From Streptomyces sp. LHD-70 (GTDB lineage: Bacteria > Actinomycetota > Actinomycetes > Streptomycetales > Streptomycetaceae), in contig NZ_JAVIFW010000010.1 in assembly GCF_031157275.1 (NCBI RefSeq), positions 248,001-312,000 on the forward strand: a stretch of 64,000 nucleotides of DNA, given 5' to 3'. Position 1 is the first letter of the stretch. The number at the start of each line of letters is the position of its first letter. The translations under genes were made by a program, and so were the position numbers. Positions 44,857 through 53,817 of this stretch are shown here, in pieces. The notes beneath the pieces were generated by a model. That model had not been told where the DNA came from. It was given only the letters and a program-made list of their open reading frames with translations, and searched no databases.

Positions 44857-45695
44857 CCGCCCTGACGCTCACCCCGGTCGTGGCGGCCCGCGCACGCCGC
44901 CCGCTCGGCGTCACGATCGCGGCCGCCTTCCTGGCCCTCGTCGTGCTCGCCGCCGCCCTCGCGCCGCTGCTCGCCCCGTACGCCCCCGACGCCGTCGACC
45001 TCTCCGCCTCCCTCGTGGGCACCGGCGGCGAACACCTCCTCGGCACCGACTCCTCCGGTCAGGACCTGCTCTCCCGCGCGCTGTACGGCGCCCGGTCCAG
45101 CCTGATCGCGCCCCTCCTGCTGCTCGCCGTCGCCGCCGTGCTCGGCGTGACGCTCGGGGTGCTCGCGGCCTGGCGCGGCGGCTGGGTCGACACCCTCGTC
45201 TCCCGCCTCACCGACGTGATGTACGCCTTTCCGGGGCTGCTGTTCACCGTCCTGATCATCGCCGTCTTCGGTGCCGGGATGACCACGTCCGTGCTCGCGC
45301 TCGGCCTCGCCTTCACCCCGACCATCGCCAAATACACCCGCTCCCTGGCCCTGGCCGAGGCCCGCAAACCGTACGTCGACGCGTACCGCGTCCTCGGGAT
45401 GGGCGGCACCCGGATATGCGCCGCGCACCTGGTGCCCAACCTGGGCCGCGCCGTCCTCGGCTACCTCGTGGTGCTGTTCGGCGAGGCCCTGATGTCTCTG
45501 GCCACGCTCTCCTACCTCGGCTTCGGCGCCCAACCGCCGTCGTCCGACTGGGGGTTGATGGTGCAGGAGGGGCAGGCAGCCGTCGTCCAGGGCGCCCTTC
45601 TGCCCGCACTCGTACCCGGCACCGCCATCGCCCTGGTCGTGGTGTCCTTCAACGTGGTCGGGGTCTGGGCCGCCGACCGGCTGGGGAGGCAGTGA
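44853..45695 (+). CDS. Dpp/Opp-type ABC transporter permease (DppC-like)
   Basis: A 280-residue permease. LLGTDSSGQDLLSRALYGARSSL is the characteristic DppC segment, and the coupling loop is KPYVDAYRVLGMGGTRICAAHLVPNL. Its stop TGA shares one base with the next ATG (TGATG), so the operon is fully coupled. Confidence 0.92.
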   Translation: MTALTLTPVVAARARRPLGVTIAAAFLALVVLAAALAPLLAPYAPDAVDLSASLVGTGGEHLLGTDSSGQDLLSRALYGARSSLIAPLLLLAVAAVLGVTLGVLAAWRGGWVDTLVSRLTDVMYAFPGLLFTVLIIAVFGAGMTTSVLALGLAFTPTIAKYTRSLALAEARKPYVDAYRVLGMGGTRICAAHLVPNLGRAVLGYLVVLFGEALMSLATLSYLGFGAQPPSSDWGLMVQEGQAAVVQGALLPALVPGTAIALVVVSFNVVGVWAADRLGRQ

Positions 45696-46744
45696 TGCCG
45701 TTGCTGACAAACCCGTCACAGGGCGGGTCCTCGCCGGGAACCGCTCCGGCTGCACCGCTGCTCGAGATCGCCGACCTGGCCCTGAGGCTCCCGGGCGCCG
45801 CCCGGCCGCTCCTCGACTCCGTGTCGCTGACCGTCGAGCCCGGGGAGGTCGTCGCCCTCGTCGGCGAGTCCGGCTCGGGCAAGTCCACCACCGCCAAGGC
45901 CGCGCTCGGCGTCCTGCCTCCCGGCGCCACCGCCACCGGCCGGGTCCGCTTCGACGGCACCGACGTCCTCGCACTCGACGACGCCGGACTGCGCGCCCAC
46001 CGTGCCGGACCCGTCGCCATGGTCCACCAGGACCCGCGCGCCGCCCTCAACCCGGTCCGCCGCATCGGCGACTTCCTGCGCGAACGCGGCGCGAGCAGAG
46101 AACGCGCCGTCCAACTCCTCGCCGACGTAGGCCTGTCGGACCCGGAGCGCCGCCTGCGCCAGCGCCCGCACGAACTGTCCGGCGGCATGCTGCAGCGCGT
46201 CGTCATCGCCGGAGCCCTCGCCGCGGAACCCCGGCTGCTCCTCGCCGACGAGGCCACCAGCGCCCTCGACGTCACCACCCAGGCCGAGATCCTCGCCCTG
46301 CTCCGCACCCTGCGCGCCGACCGCGACCTCGGCATGCTCTTCATCACCCACGACCTGCACCTGGCCGCCGCGTACTGCGACCGCGTCCACGTCATGTACG
46401 CGGGCCATGTCGTCGAACACCGCACGGCCGACGCCCTGTTCGGCACCCCCGCCCACCCGTACACGCGCGGCCTCCTCGCCTGCTCCCCTTCCCTCGGGGA
46501 CGACACCCAGGAGCTCGCCCCCATCCCGGGCCGCCCGCCGTCCCTCGCGGACACGTTCACCGGCTGCCCGTTCGTCTCGCGCTGCGACGCCGCAGAGGAC
46601 GCCTGCCCGACCTGGCACCCGGCCCCGCGCCCGCTGCCCGACGGCGGCTCCGCCTCCTGCGTCCACATCCCGCACCCGTCCGGCACGAGAGCGACCCCCG
46701 GCGACGTACCGCCCCTCGCCCACCCCGAGGTGAACCAGCCATGA
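45695..46744 (+). CDS. Dpp/Opp-type ABC transporter ATPase (DppD-like)
   Basis: A 349-residue ATPase: Walker A VGESGSGKSTTAK, signature HELSGGMLQRVVIAGAL, Walker B LLLADEATSALDV, switch His in FITHDLH. The C-terminal oligopeptide-transporter domain is present (TAHPYTRGLLACSP, SRCDAAEDAC-type Cys cluster: CPFVSRCDAAEDACP), which in DppD binds an iron-sulfur cluster. It works with the following ATPase. Confidence 0.92.
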   Translation: MPLLTNPSQGGSSPGTAPAAPLLEIADLALRLPGAARPLLDSVSLTVEPGEVVALVGESGSGKSTTAKAALGVLPPGATATGRVRFDGTDVLALDDAGLRAHRAGPVAMVHQDPRAALNPVRRIGDFLRERGASRERAVQLLADVGLSDPERRLRQRPHELSGGMLQRVVIAGALAAEPRLLLADEATSALDVTTQAEILALLRTLRADRDLGMLFITHDLHLAAAYCDRVHVMYAGHVVEHRTADALFGTPAHPYTRGLLACSPSLGDDTQELAPIPGRPPSLADTFTGCPFVSRCDAAEDACPTWHPAPRPLPDGGSASCVHIPHPSGTRATPGDVPPLAHPEVNQP

Positions 46745-47631
46745 CCACACCCCTGCCCAAGGACCCGACGGCATCGGTGCGAGAGGGCGCCAAGGACGCC
46801 CGCCCGGAAGGCGGGCGAGCAGCCACCGATGTCCCCCTGCTCGCCGCCGACGCCCTCGGCAAGAGCTACCCGCTGCCCGGCGGAGGCCGCCACCAGGCCG
46901 TCGACGGAGTCTCGTTCACGGTGGCGCCGGGCGGTGCCCTCGGCATCGTCGGAGAGTCCGGTTCGGGCAAGACCACGGTCGCCCGGATGCTCGTCGGCCT
47001 CGTCGCCCCCGACCGGGGGACCGTCACGGTCTCCGGCCGGCCGCGCGGCACCCGCCCGCCCCGCGGCCGGGCCCGCAGACTGGCCCGCGCCCGCGAGATC
47101 CAGATGGTCTTCCAGGACCCCTATCTCTCCCTGGACCCGCGCCTCACCTCCACCCAGTGCCTGCGCACCGCACTCCGACTGCACGGCAGGGACGAGTCGC
47201 TCGCCGCCGAACTCCTCGACCAGGTCGGCTTGGGCAGCCGCGAGGCCGACGCCCGGCCCGGCGTCCTCTCCGGCGGACAGCGCCAACGCCTCGCGACAGC
47301 AAGGGCGTTGGCCGTCGACCCGAGCATCCTGGTCCTGGACGAGGCGGTCGCCGCGCTCGACGTGTCCATCCAGGCCCAGATCCTCCGCCTGCTCGCCGAC
47401 ATCCGCCGGGACACGGGCGTCGCCCTGGTCTTCGTCAGCCACGACCTCGCCGTGGTCCGGCACGTCACGGACGACGTCCTGGTGATGCGCCACGGCAAGG
47501 CGGTGGAGCACGGCCCGACAGCCCGCGTCCTCAGCGCCCCGGAGGACCCGTACACCCGCCGCCTCCTCGCCTCCGCACCCCGCGAGGGCTGGGACCCGGC
47601 GGCAGCGGCGGACTCGGAGGGCCGCTCGTAG
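46741..47631 (+). CDS. Dpp/Opp-type ABC transporter ATPase (DppF-like)
   Basis: A 296-residue ATPase: Walker A VGESGSGKTTVARM, Q-loop MVFQDPYLSLDPRLT, signature LSGGQRQRLATARAL, Walker B LVLDEAVAALDVS and FVSHDLAVV. It is shorter than many DppF proteins at the C-terminus and lacks the Cys cluster. It ends the operon; the deaminase gene begins 59 bases later. Confidence 0.92.
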   Translation: MTTPLPKDPTASVREGAKDARPEGGRAATDVPLLAADALGKSYPLPGGGRHQAVDGVSFTVAPGGALGIVGESGSGKTTVARMLVGLVAPDRGTVTVSGRPRGTRPPRGRARRLARAREIQMVFQDPYLSLDPRLTSTQCLRTALRLHGRDESLAAELLDQVGLGSREADARPGVLSGGQRQRLATARALAVDPSILVLDEAVAALDVSIQAQILRLLADIRRDTGVALVFVSHDLAVVRHVTDDVLVMRHGKAVEHGPTARVLSAPEDPYTRRLLASAPREGWDPAAAADSEGRS

Positions 47632-47690
47632 AGCTTGGCGTTACGCTCACCACGAGGCCAACGGCCCGACCAGCGTAGGAAGGACGAAGG

Positions 47691-48188
47691 ATGGAAGCCG
47701 CCGAACTGCCGTATCTGCGCCGCTGCGTGGAGCTGGCCGCAGAAGCGCTCGACGCCGGGGACGAGCCCTTCGGCTCCGTGCTCGTGAACACCGAGGGCAA
47801 GATCCTCGCCGAGGACCACAACCGCGTGGCGGGCGGCGACCACACCCAGCACCCCGAGTTCGCCCTCGCGCGCTGGGCCGCCGGACACCTGAGCCCGCAG
47901 GAGCGCGCCGCCGCCACCGTGTACACCTCCGGCGAGCACTGCCCGATGTGCTCCGCCGCACACGCCTGGGTCGGCCTGGGCCGCATCGTGTACGTCGCCT
48001 CCTCCGCCCAACTCGTCGACTGGCTGGCCGAGTTGGGGGTGCCGCCCGCGCCCGTACGGCCTCTGCCCATCAACGACATCGCCCCGAACGTACGGGTCGA
48101 GGGCCCGGTCCCCGAGCTGGTGGAGGAGGTCAGGGAACTGCACCGCCGCCTGCACACCGGTGCGGCAGGAACGACCGGCACCGGCTGA
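47691..48188 (+). CDS. nucleoside/nucleobase deaminase (CDA superfamily)
   Basis: A 165-residue zinc deaminase. The zinc and catalytic motifs are HPEFALAR (in place of the usual HAE) and SGEHCPMCSAAHAW. Guanine or cytosine deaminases and tRNA-type relatives share this layout. The exact substrate is uncertain. GAAGGACGAAGG precedes the ATG. It may be read through from the Dpp operon or have its own promoter in the 59-base gap. Confidence 0.82.
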   Translation: MEAAELPYLRRCVELAAEALDAGDEPFGSVLVNTEGKILAEDHNRVAGGDHTQHPEFALARWAAGHLSPQERAAATVYTSGEHCPMCSAAHAWVGLGRIVYVASSAQLVDWLAELGVPPAPVRPLPINDIAPNVRVEGPVPELVEEVRELHRRLHTGAAGTTGTG

Positions 48189-48194
48189 CGGCCC

Positions 48195-48345
48195 CGGCTG
48201 ACCGCCACAGCCAGGGAGGCCACCGGGCGACCCGCGCATGCTGACCGCTACAGCCCGGGAGGCCACCGGCTGACCGCCACCAGCGCCGACCACCAGCGGC
48301 TGACCGCCACAGCCCAACCGCCCCACCCGGGAGGCCACCGGCACG
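48195..48345. repeat. degenerate direct repeats between deaminase and VOC genes
   Basis: CTGACCGCyACAGCCC-like units begin at 48198, 48241, 48270 and 48300. Copies at 48198, 48241 and 48300 are followed at variable distance by GGGAGGCCACCGG. Unit spacing is 43, 29 and 30 bases. The rest of the 250-base gap contains no gene. Confidence 0.6.
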
Positions 48346-48438
48346 GGCATCCCCATCCACCGTGCGCCCCGCCCCCACGCCGCCTACCGTGACAGGGACA
48401 GGTACACAAGGCCGGGGGCCGGAAAGGGCTGGACCACC

Positions 48439-49242
48439 ATGACCGCATTCGCGGACGGCACACCCTGCTGGGTGGATGCCATGTTTCCCGACGTCGGCGC
48501 CGCCCAGGAGTTCTACGGCGAGCTGCTCGGCTGGACCTTCGACGAGAGCTCGCCCGAGTTCGGCGGATACACCCAGGCGTACGCGGACGGCAAGGCGGTC
48601 GCCGCCGTCGTACCGCAGCTGCCCGAGATGGCCGGGCAGCCCGCCGCCTGGAACTTCTACTTCGCCTCCTCCGACGTGGCCGCGACGGCGGAGAAGATCA
48701 CCGCCAACGGCGGCAAGCTGGTGATGCAGCCGATGGCCGTGGGCGACTTCGGCACGATGGTCACCGCCCAGGACCCCAGCGGGGTGCACTTCAGCGTGTG
48801 GCAGGCGGGCAACCACGAAGGCTTCGCGAAGGCGGGCGAGCCCGGCTCCGTCTGCTGGGCCGAGGTCAACACCCGCGACGTGGCCAAGGCGGACGCGTTC
48901 TTCCCGGCGGTCTTCGGCTTCGGCGAGAAGCAGATCGTCGACGAGCAGATGGACTTCCGGCTCTGGGAGGTCGCCGGGCAGCCGGTGATCGGCCGCTTCA
49001 AGATGGGCGATGACATTCCGGCCGACGTACCGCCGTACATCAGCGTGTACTTCGGTGTGGAGGACTGCGATGAGGCCGTCGCCACCATCCAACGCCTCGG
49101 CGGCCAGGCGTTCTTCGGCCCGATGACCACGCCCTTCGGCCGCTTCGCCGCGGTCGCCGACCAGCAGGGCGCGGCCTTCGCCGTGATCGACCCGACGACG
49201 ACGGAAGGCGACATGCCGGAGCTGGCCGAGCCGCCGAGCTGA
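48439..49242 (+). CDS. two-domain VOC-family protein
   Basis: A 267-residue protein with two vicinal-oxygen-chelate modules: residues about 8-125 (CWVDAMFPDVGAAQEFYGELLGWTFDE) and 135-260 (CWAEVNTRDVAKADAFFPAVFGFGE). Each ends with a DPxGxxF or DQQGAAFAVID strand. Such duplicated glyoxalase/bleomycin-resistance-like proteins are abundant in Streptomyces and mostly uncharacterised. It is terminated by a very strong hairpin. Confidence 0.85.
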   Translation: MTAFADGTPCWVDAMFPDVGAAQEFYGELLGWTFDESSPEFGGYTQAYADGKAVAAVVPQLPEMAGQPAAWNFYFASSDVAATAEKITANGGKLVMQPMAVGDFGTMVTAQDPSGVHFSVWQAGNHEGFAKAGEPGSVCWAEVNTRDVAKADAFFPAVFGFGEKQIVDEQMDFRLWEVAGQPVIGRFKMGDDIPADVPPYISVYFGVEDCDEAVATIQRLGGQAFFGPMTTPFGRFAAVADQQGAAFAVIDPTTTEGDMPELAEPPS

Positions 49243-49265
49243 CGTCTCACTGAACCGGCAGCACA

Positions 49266-49303
49266 TCGGGGTGTCACTCACACAGCCGTGAGTGACACCC
49301 CGA
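49266..49303. terminator. 16-bp perfect hairpin after the VOC gene
   Basis: TCGGGGTGTCACTCAC (49266-49281) and GTGAGTGACACCCCGA (49288-49303) are exact complements around the loop ACAGCC. It lies 24 bases after the stop codon. Confidence 0.9.
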
Positions 49304-49450
49304 CCGCCGTCCCCCCTCGGGCCAGGCCCGGCTACATCGAAGGATGTACCGCGCACACCCCAGCTCTCCTCACTGCTCACGACGATCCCGCCGCCCCCAA
49401 CGGCCACGATGGGAGAACCGCAGGGAAACCGAGCCGTCGAGGAGACGCTG

Positions 49451-50665
49451 ATGCCGCACGTCCAGCAAGACACGACGAGCCCGTCGGCGGCGGCGACGCC
49501 CCTCACCCCGCCACCCGCCGCAAGGGGCCGCCTCCCCCTCCTCGACGTGCTGCGCGGCGTGGCGATCATCGGCACCCTGATGACCAACGTCTGGATCTTC
49601 ACCGGTCCGGGTGCCGAGGTCGGCTTCCTCAACGGGGCCGCCGGGGCGAGCCTGCACACCCTGCTCGACGACCCGACACCGGGCAACGCCGCGGAGAGCG
49701 CCTTCCGCTTCCTGGCCGACGGCAAATTCCTGTCCCTGCTGACCGTCCTCTTCGGCGTCGGCCTGGCCATCCAGTACGACTCGGCGTTGCGCAAGGGCCT
49801 GAAGTGGCCGGGCCGCTACGACCGCCGAGCCCTGTTCCTCTTCGCCGAGGGACTGCTGCACTTCATCCTCATCTTCGCCTGGGACGTACTCATGGGGTAC
49901 GCGGTGACCGCGTTCCTCGTAGCCCGGCTGCTGAACCGAAGCGACCGCTTCCGGCGCGGCGTGATGTGGACGGCCGCCGGCCTCCACCTCACCGTGATCG
50001 GTCTGCTCACGTTCGTCCTCGCCGCCGCCCCCGAGGCCGACGGAAGCGGCGCCGACGACGCGATCGCCCTCTACGCGGACGGCAGCTACCTCGACCAAGT
50101 CCTGTTCCGCCTGCGCAACATGGCCGCCCTGCGCATCGAACCGGTGCTCTCCTTCGGCCTGTTGGTGTTCCTGTTCCTCCTCGGCGCCCGCCTCCACCGC
50201 GCCGGCGCCTTCGCCCAGAACACCACCGGCCGGACCCTGCGCACCCGCATGGCCACCTGGGGCCTGACGATCGGACTGCCCCTGAACGCGGCCGTGTCCC
50301 TCGCGGGACCGGACTGGTTCCTGATCGGCCGCTACGTCGCCGCCCCCGTCGTCGCGATCGGCTACATCGGCCTGATCGGCGCCTTCTTCGACCGCGTCCG
50401 CCACCCCGGCCCCCTCACCCACGGCCTCACCGCCCTCGGCCGCTGCGCCCTCTCCGGCTACGTACTGCAGAACGTCCTCTGCGTCCTCCTCGCGTACGGC
50501 TTCGGCCTCGGCCTCGCCACCCGCCTCGCGGATACCGGCCCCTGGTGGGTGATGGGCCTGTGGGCGGCGGTCTCGCTCACCCTCATGGCCGGTGCGGCGC
50601 TCTGGCTGCGCCGCTTCCGGCAGGGCCCGTTGGAGACACTCCAGAAGCGAGCCCTCAGCCGCTGA
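49451..50665 (+). CDS. DUF418-family integral membrane protein
   Basis: A 404-residue protein with about nine to ten membrane helices. The opening RLPLLDVLRGVAIIGTLMTNVW and the closing region (ALGRCALSGYVLQNVLCVLLAYGFGLGL) are typical of DUF418 proteins, which resemble acyltransferase-3-like membrane proteins. Function unknown. GAGGAGA precedes the ATG at 49451. Confidence 0.82.
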   Translation: MPHVQQDTTSPSAAATPLTPPPAARGRLPLLDVLRGVAIIGTLMTNVWIFTGPGAEVGFLNGAAGASLHTLLDDPTPGNAAESAFRFLADGKFLSLLTVLFGVGLAIQYDSALRKGLKWPGRYDRRALFLFAEGLLHFILIFAWDVLMGYAVTAFLVARLLNRSDRFRRGVMWTAAGLHLTVIGLLTFVLAAAPEADGSGADDAIALYADGSYLDQVLFRLRNMAALRIEPVLSFGLLVFLFLLGARLHRAGAFAQNTTGRTLRTRMATWGLTIGLPLNAAVSLAGPDWFLIGRYVAAPVVAIGYIGLIGAFFDRVRHPGPLTHGLTALGRCALSGYVLQNVLCVLLAYGFGLGLATRLADTGPWWVMGLWAAVSLTLMAGAALWLRRFRQGPLETLQKRALSR

Positions 50666-50767
50666 CCGCACGAGGTGCCGTACGTGCCTGCCGCAGGTGT
50701 CGGCGTACGCACCCCCGAGCGGGGTACGGGGCCCCGTCGAGCCATGTCTGGTTGTCCCCGTCTCAGC

Positions 50768-50781
50768 TAGGTTGTCCGGCA
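50768..50781 (+). promoter_or_regulatory. candidate -10 box giving a leaderless pirin mRNA
   Basis: TAGGTT (50768-50773) ends 7 bases before the pirin ATG at 50781. Transcription would start at or next to the A of the start codon, and no ribosome site is seen. Leaderless mRNAs are common in Streptomyces. The -35 region is weak. Confidence 0.35.
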
Positions 50782-51746
50782 TGAGCAACCTAGACCGTCA
50801 GGCCTCCCTGTCCGTCTGCGGTGGGCGAGGCTTCGTCGTCGCCGAGCCGGTACGTGAACTCCTCAACCCGCGCCACGTCCAGCTCGGCGAGTCCACCGAA
50901 GTCCGCCGACTGCTCCCCAACTTGGGCCGCCGCATGGTCGGCGCCTGGTGCTTCGTCGACCACTACGGCCCCGACGACATCGCCTCCGAACCCGGCATGC
51001 AGGTCCCACCCCACCCGCACCAGGGCCTGCAGACCGTCAGCTGGCTGCACGAGGGCGAGGTCCTGCACCAGGACTCCCTCGGCAGCCGCGCGACGGTGCG
51101 CCCGCGCGAGCTGGGCCTCATGACCTCCGGCAGCGCCATCAGCCACTCCGAACAGTCCCCGGTGCCCCACCCCCGCTACCTGCACGGCGCCCAGCTCTGG
51201 GTCGCACTGCCGGACACCCACCGCCACGTCGACGCCCACTTCGAACACCACGCCACCCTGCCCCAGGCGACGGCGCCCGGCCTCACGGCCACGGTGATCC
51301 TCGGCTCGATCGACGGCTCGACGTCCCCCGGCACGACGTACACCCCGATCGTCGGCGCCGACCTCGCCCTCACGGCAGGCGCGCACGTCCAACTCCCCCT
51401 GGAACCCGACTTCGAGTACGCGATCCTGTCGATGTCCGGCGAGGTCCACGTGGACGACGTCCCGGTCCTCCCCGGCTCGATGCTCTACCTCGGCTGCGGC
51501 CGCACGGAACTCCCCCTGCGCGCGGAGTCGAACGCGGGCCTGATGCTCCTCGGCGGCGAGCCGTTCGCGGAGGAGATCGTGATGTGGTGGAACTTCATCG
51601 GGCGCTCCAACGAGGATATCGCACAAGCCCGTTCGGACTGGATGAGTGGTGACAGGTTCGGTGAGGTGAAGGGGTACGAGGGGGACCCGCTGCCTGCTCC
51701 TGAGCTGCCCGCTGTGCCGCTTAAGCCGCGGGGGCGTGTGCGCTGA
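50781..51746 (+). CDS. pirin-family protein
   Basis: A 321-residue bicupin. Metal-binding residues typical of pirin appear in PPHPHQGLQTVSWLHEGEVLHQDS (His-x-His and Glu) and SAISHSEQSP. The C-terminal cupin ends with LLGGEPFAEEIVMWWNFIGRSNEDI. Some pirins are quercetin dioxygenases, others redox sensors. The role here is unknown. Its 3' end overlaps a possible 36-codon ORF on the other strand. Confidence 0.87.
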   Translation: MSNLDRQASLSVCGGRGFVVAEPVRELLNPRHVQLGESTEVRRLLPNLGRRMVGAWCFVDHYGPDDIASEPGMQVPPHPHQGLQTVSWLHEGEVLHQDSLGSRATVRPRELGLMTSGSAISHSEQSPVPHPRYLHGAQLWVALPDTHRHVDAHFEHHATLPQATAPGLTATVILGSIDGSTSPGTTYTPIVGADLALTAGAHVQLPLEPDFEYAILSMSGEVHVDDVPVLPGSMLYLGCGRTELPLRAESNAGLMLLGGEPFAEEIVMWWNFIGRSNEDIAQARSDWMSGDRFGEVKGYEGDPLPAPELPAVPLKPRGRVR

Positions 51747-51831
51747 GCTGGGGTTTCATCGTGGGCGGGACGAGTTCTGGCCCATGGTGCGAGCTGCGCA
51801 GATTGATGGTCGCGTCGTGCTTCTCCATCAT
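51721..51831 (-). CDS. possible 36-residue ORF opposite the pirin 3' end
   Basis: Two adjacent ATG codons at 51831 open a frame ending TAA at 51721, overlapping the pirin gene tail-to-tail by 26 bases. Codons mostly end in G or C, and the peptide is hydrophilic (MMEKHDATINLRSSHHGPEL, then Pro-rich). The frame stays open upstream for about 25 codons, to near a candidate iron box at 51887-51905. No family recognised and no clear ribosome site. It may be a small gene or the 3' relic of a larger one. Confidence 0.3.
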   Translation of the reverse strand: MMEKHDATINLRSSHHGPELVPPTMKPQLSAHAPAA

Positions 51832-51886
51832 GGTTTCGAGCTGGGTCGGGGGAGGGTCGGGCGTGACAAGGTGAACCCTTGTATGA

Positions 51887-51905
51887 CCGGGTAAGGCAAA
51901 CCTAA
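51887..51905 (-). promoter_or_regulatory. candidate iron box (DmdR/IdeR-type)
   Basis: On the minus strand the site reads TTAGGTTTGCCTTACCCGG. It matches the actinobacterial iron-box consensus TTAGGTTAGGCTAACCTAA at about 13 of 19 positions, with a perfect first half. It points toward the possible 36-residue ORF. No siderophore gene lies nearby. Confidence 0.35.
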
Positions 51906-52983
51906 TGCTGACCCAATGCTGACTCTACTGACACGTAATCAGCTCTTGCGAGTGTGCGGTGTGGATGTCGTCTCCCTGTGTGCGCGAGGTCTCCCCATTG
52001 CTGTCGGCGCTTCGTTGCCGATGGTGTTCGGATCGCCGAGAGGGGGCGAAGGGGAGGGGGTGAAGGGGTGGGAGAGCCGATCGAAGCCGTGATCTTGGTG
52101 TTGTAGAGAGTGAACAAGAACTGGAAATGGCTGCGCCTTCGCAACTGCACCGCTTCACACGGCCGTTGCGCTCAGTGGCATCCGGTACGGTCGTCCGCCC
52201 GTCGAGGCCAGCACTGCGGTGGCCGGGTTCCGGTGGCGCTGGCGACTCAGTTCCAGCCTCAGCTTGGCCGGAGTTCCACGCGGACTGGTTCCCCGGAGCG
52301 GTCCTCGACAACGACATCGGGACGTACGTCATGAAGTTCACTGGTCGGGCGCCCTGAGCTGCGGTTCTGACTGCAGTCGGGCGCCTGAACTGCAGCGATG
52401 CGTCTTTCAGGAGCTTTCGCAGTCGTTCGCCTTTATGCGGCCGGAACTCCCCACAGCCTCCCCCGGCGAGGGCCGATCTCCCCAGGAACTGCCCCAGGAA
52501 TCGCAGGGACTGCTGGCCCAGGAGGGTCCGAATGTTTAGTGATCCAGGCCTTGAGGCGGCGGCTCTGTCGGTTTGGCCCTAGCCGCCCGCCCCAGGCTGA
52601 CGGCCCCACTTGGTACATGTCGTAGAAATCGTCTTCTGGCGTCTACGCGGTCCGGCTCGCTGCCGTTCACGCAGGCGGGGCCTTCGTGGTCCAGGTGTGT
52701 CGGCCGTGTTGGTGAAAGTCGCCTGACACGTGATGGTTGCTGAGGCCCCCGCCGGCTGGTCTCTGTGCGCGGAGGTTGGCGGCCCCGACACCACCGCGGA
52801 CGTACGCATCACCGACCCGGACGACCCCTGGGACGAGTAGTGGTTGCAGCTCGTTCTCCAGGCGGACGATGTCGATGTTGGAGCGGGGGAGCCCAGCGCG
52901 GCTGCCGTCCTTGCTCCGGACCGCGGCCTCGCTGTACGGCTGAGAGGCTCACTTCGGATGCCCGGACGGCACCGTTCAGGACA
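51906..52983. other. 1.1-kb poorly coding segment with possible gene relics
   Basis: No complete gene could be supported. Two stretches on the plus strand have real-looking codon use: about 52270-52357, ending ADWFPGAVLDNDIGTYVMKF before a TGA, and 52732-52839, a 35-codon frame ending ADVRITDPDDPWDE. Both look like 3' or internal pieces of broken genes. Short direct repeats occur at 51905-51923 (AATGCTGAC twice) and at 52345/52378 (TCGGGCGCC twice). I recognise no transposase or attachment site. Confidence 0.5.
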
Positions 52984-53817
52984 CTACGAGCCTTCGATTC
53001 CGCCAGAGCGAAGAGGATGCGGGGCTGACTTCGCCATGGTGACCTTTTCGATCCCCGCAGAGACGACCGCCCCACTGGTTGCCACATCGCTGAAGGTCAC
53101 GTTCCAACTGTGGCCGTGTAGACGCTGCTGTTCGCGGCGGAGCGCGTCATGAAGCGTCCGCATGCCAGGGTCGAGGATCCAAGTCCCTTTCCGGTAGTGC
53201 TTGAACCCGAGACGTGACCACGCAAGGCCAAGGCGAGTGCGAGCAGTGGTGAGGGCCGCCTCGTCCGCTTTCTCCCAGGATCCCGGCGGGGGCACAGGTG
53301 CGTCGTCGTCTTCCAGGGGGCCGGGGAACAAGGCGAACACCCCAGCTCCGTGGCTGAGGTAGTCCAGGGCCAGTCCGGTGAGGTAAATGCCGAGCCCCTG
53401 TCCACGAAAGCGCCGGTCCATCCTGACGCGGTCAACGATCGTGGTCTTGCCCGGGAGCGCTAGGTGCTCGTACAACTCGTTCCGGAGGTGCCCCTGCTCG
53501 GGGTCGTACAGGGCGGTCCCGATCTCGCAGAGATCGACGCTGAGGGCATCGAGGCTCTCGACGATGTTCGGCGAGCGCCAGTGGTCGACGACGTACAGCT
53601 CGATCGTCCCGAAGCAGGGGCCGGGGCCTTCGTCATTGAAGTGCATGCCGATGTCCCAGCGCTGGACGCTGTCGTCGTGCCAAGGTCCGAGCCAGTGTTC
53701 GCTTGAGTAGCTCAGGATGATGTCGTCGATGCCCACCGCCTGCACACGCATGCAGGGGGTGGCCTGGTGCTCGGCCGGCGGAGCCTGGGCGGGTGGCGGG
53801 ATGCGGACGTCGTTCAC
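52984..53817 (-). CDS. GNAT-like N-acetyltransferase coupled to an SMC-like ATPase gene
   Basis: A 277-residue protein. The acetyl-CoA-binding motif A of GNAT enzymes is present at residues 130-150: RVRMDRRFRGQGLGIYLTGL (R/Q-x-x-G-x-G). The N-terminal 120 residues (DDIILSYSSEHWLGPWHDDS, FGTIELYVVDHWRSP) are not a standard GNAT fold start and may be a separate domain. A C-terminal region of about 70 residues is specific to this protein. The ATG overlaps the stop of the upstream ATPase gene by 4 bases, so the two are made together. Target of acetylation unknown; toxin-like, modifying or sensing roles are all possible. Confidence 0.65.
   Translation of the reverse strand: MNDVRIPPPAQAPPAEHQATPCMRVQAVGIDDIILSYSSEHWLGPWHDDSVQRWDIGMHFNDEGPGPCFGTIELYVVDHWRSPNIVESLDALSVDLCEIGTALYDPEQGHLRNELYEHLALPGKTTIVDRVRMDRRFRGQGLGIYLTGLALDYLSHGAGVFALFPGPLEDDDAPVPPPGSWEKADEAALTTARTRLGLAWSRLGFKHYRKGTWILDPGMRTLHDALRREQQRLHGHSWNVTFSDVATSGAVVSAGIEKVTMAKSAPHPLRSGGIEGS

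Noticed and set aside
51925..52341. 138-codon minus-strand frame in the relic region
   Set aside because: Ser/Arg/Pro-rich product, poor codon use and no similarity to known families.
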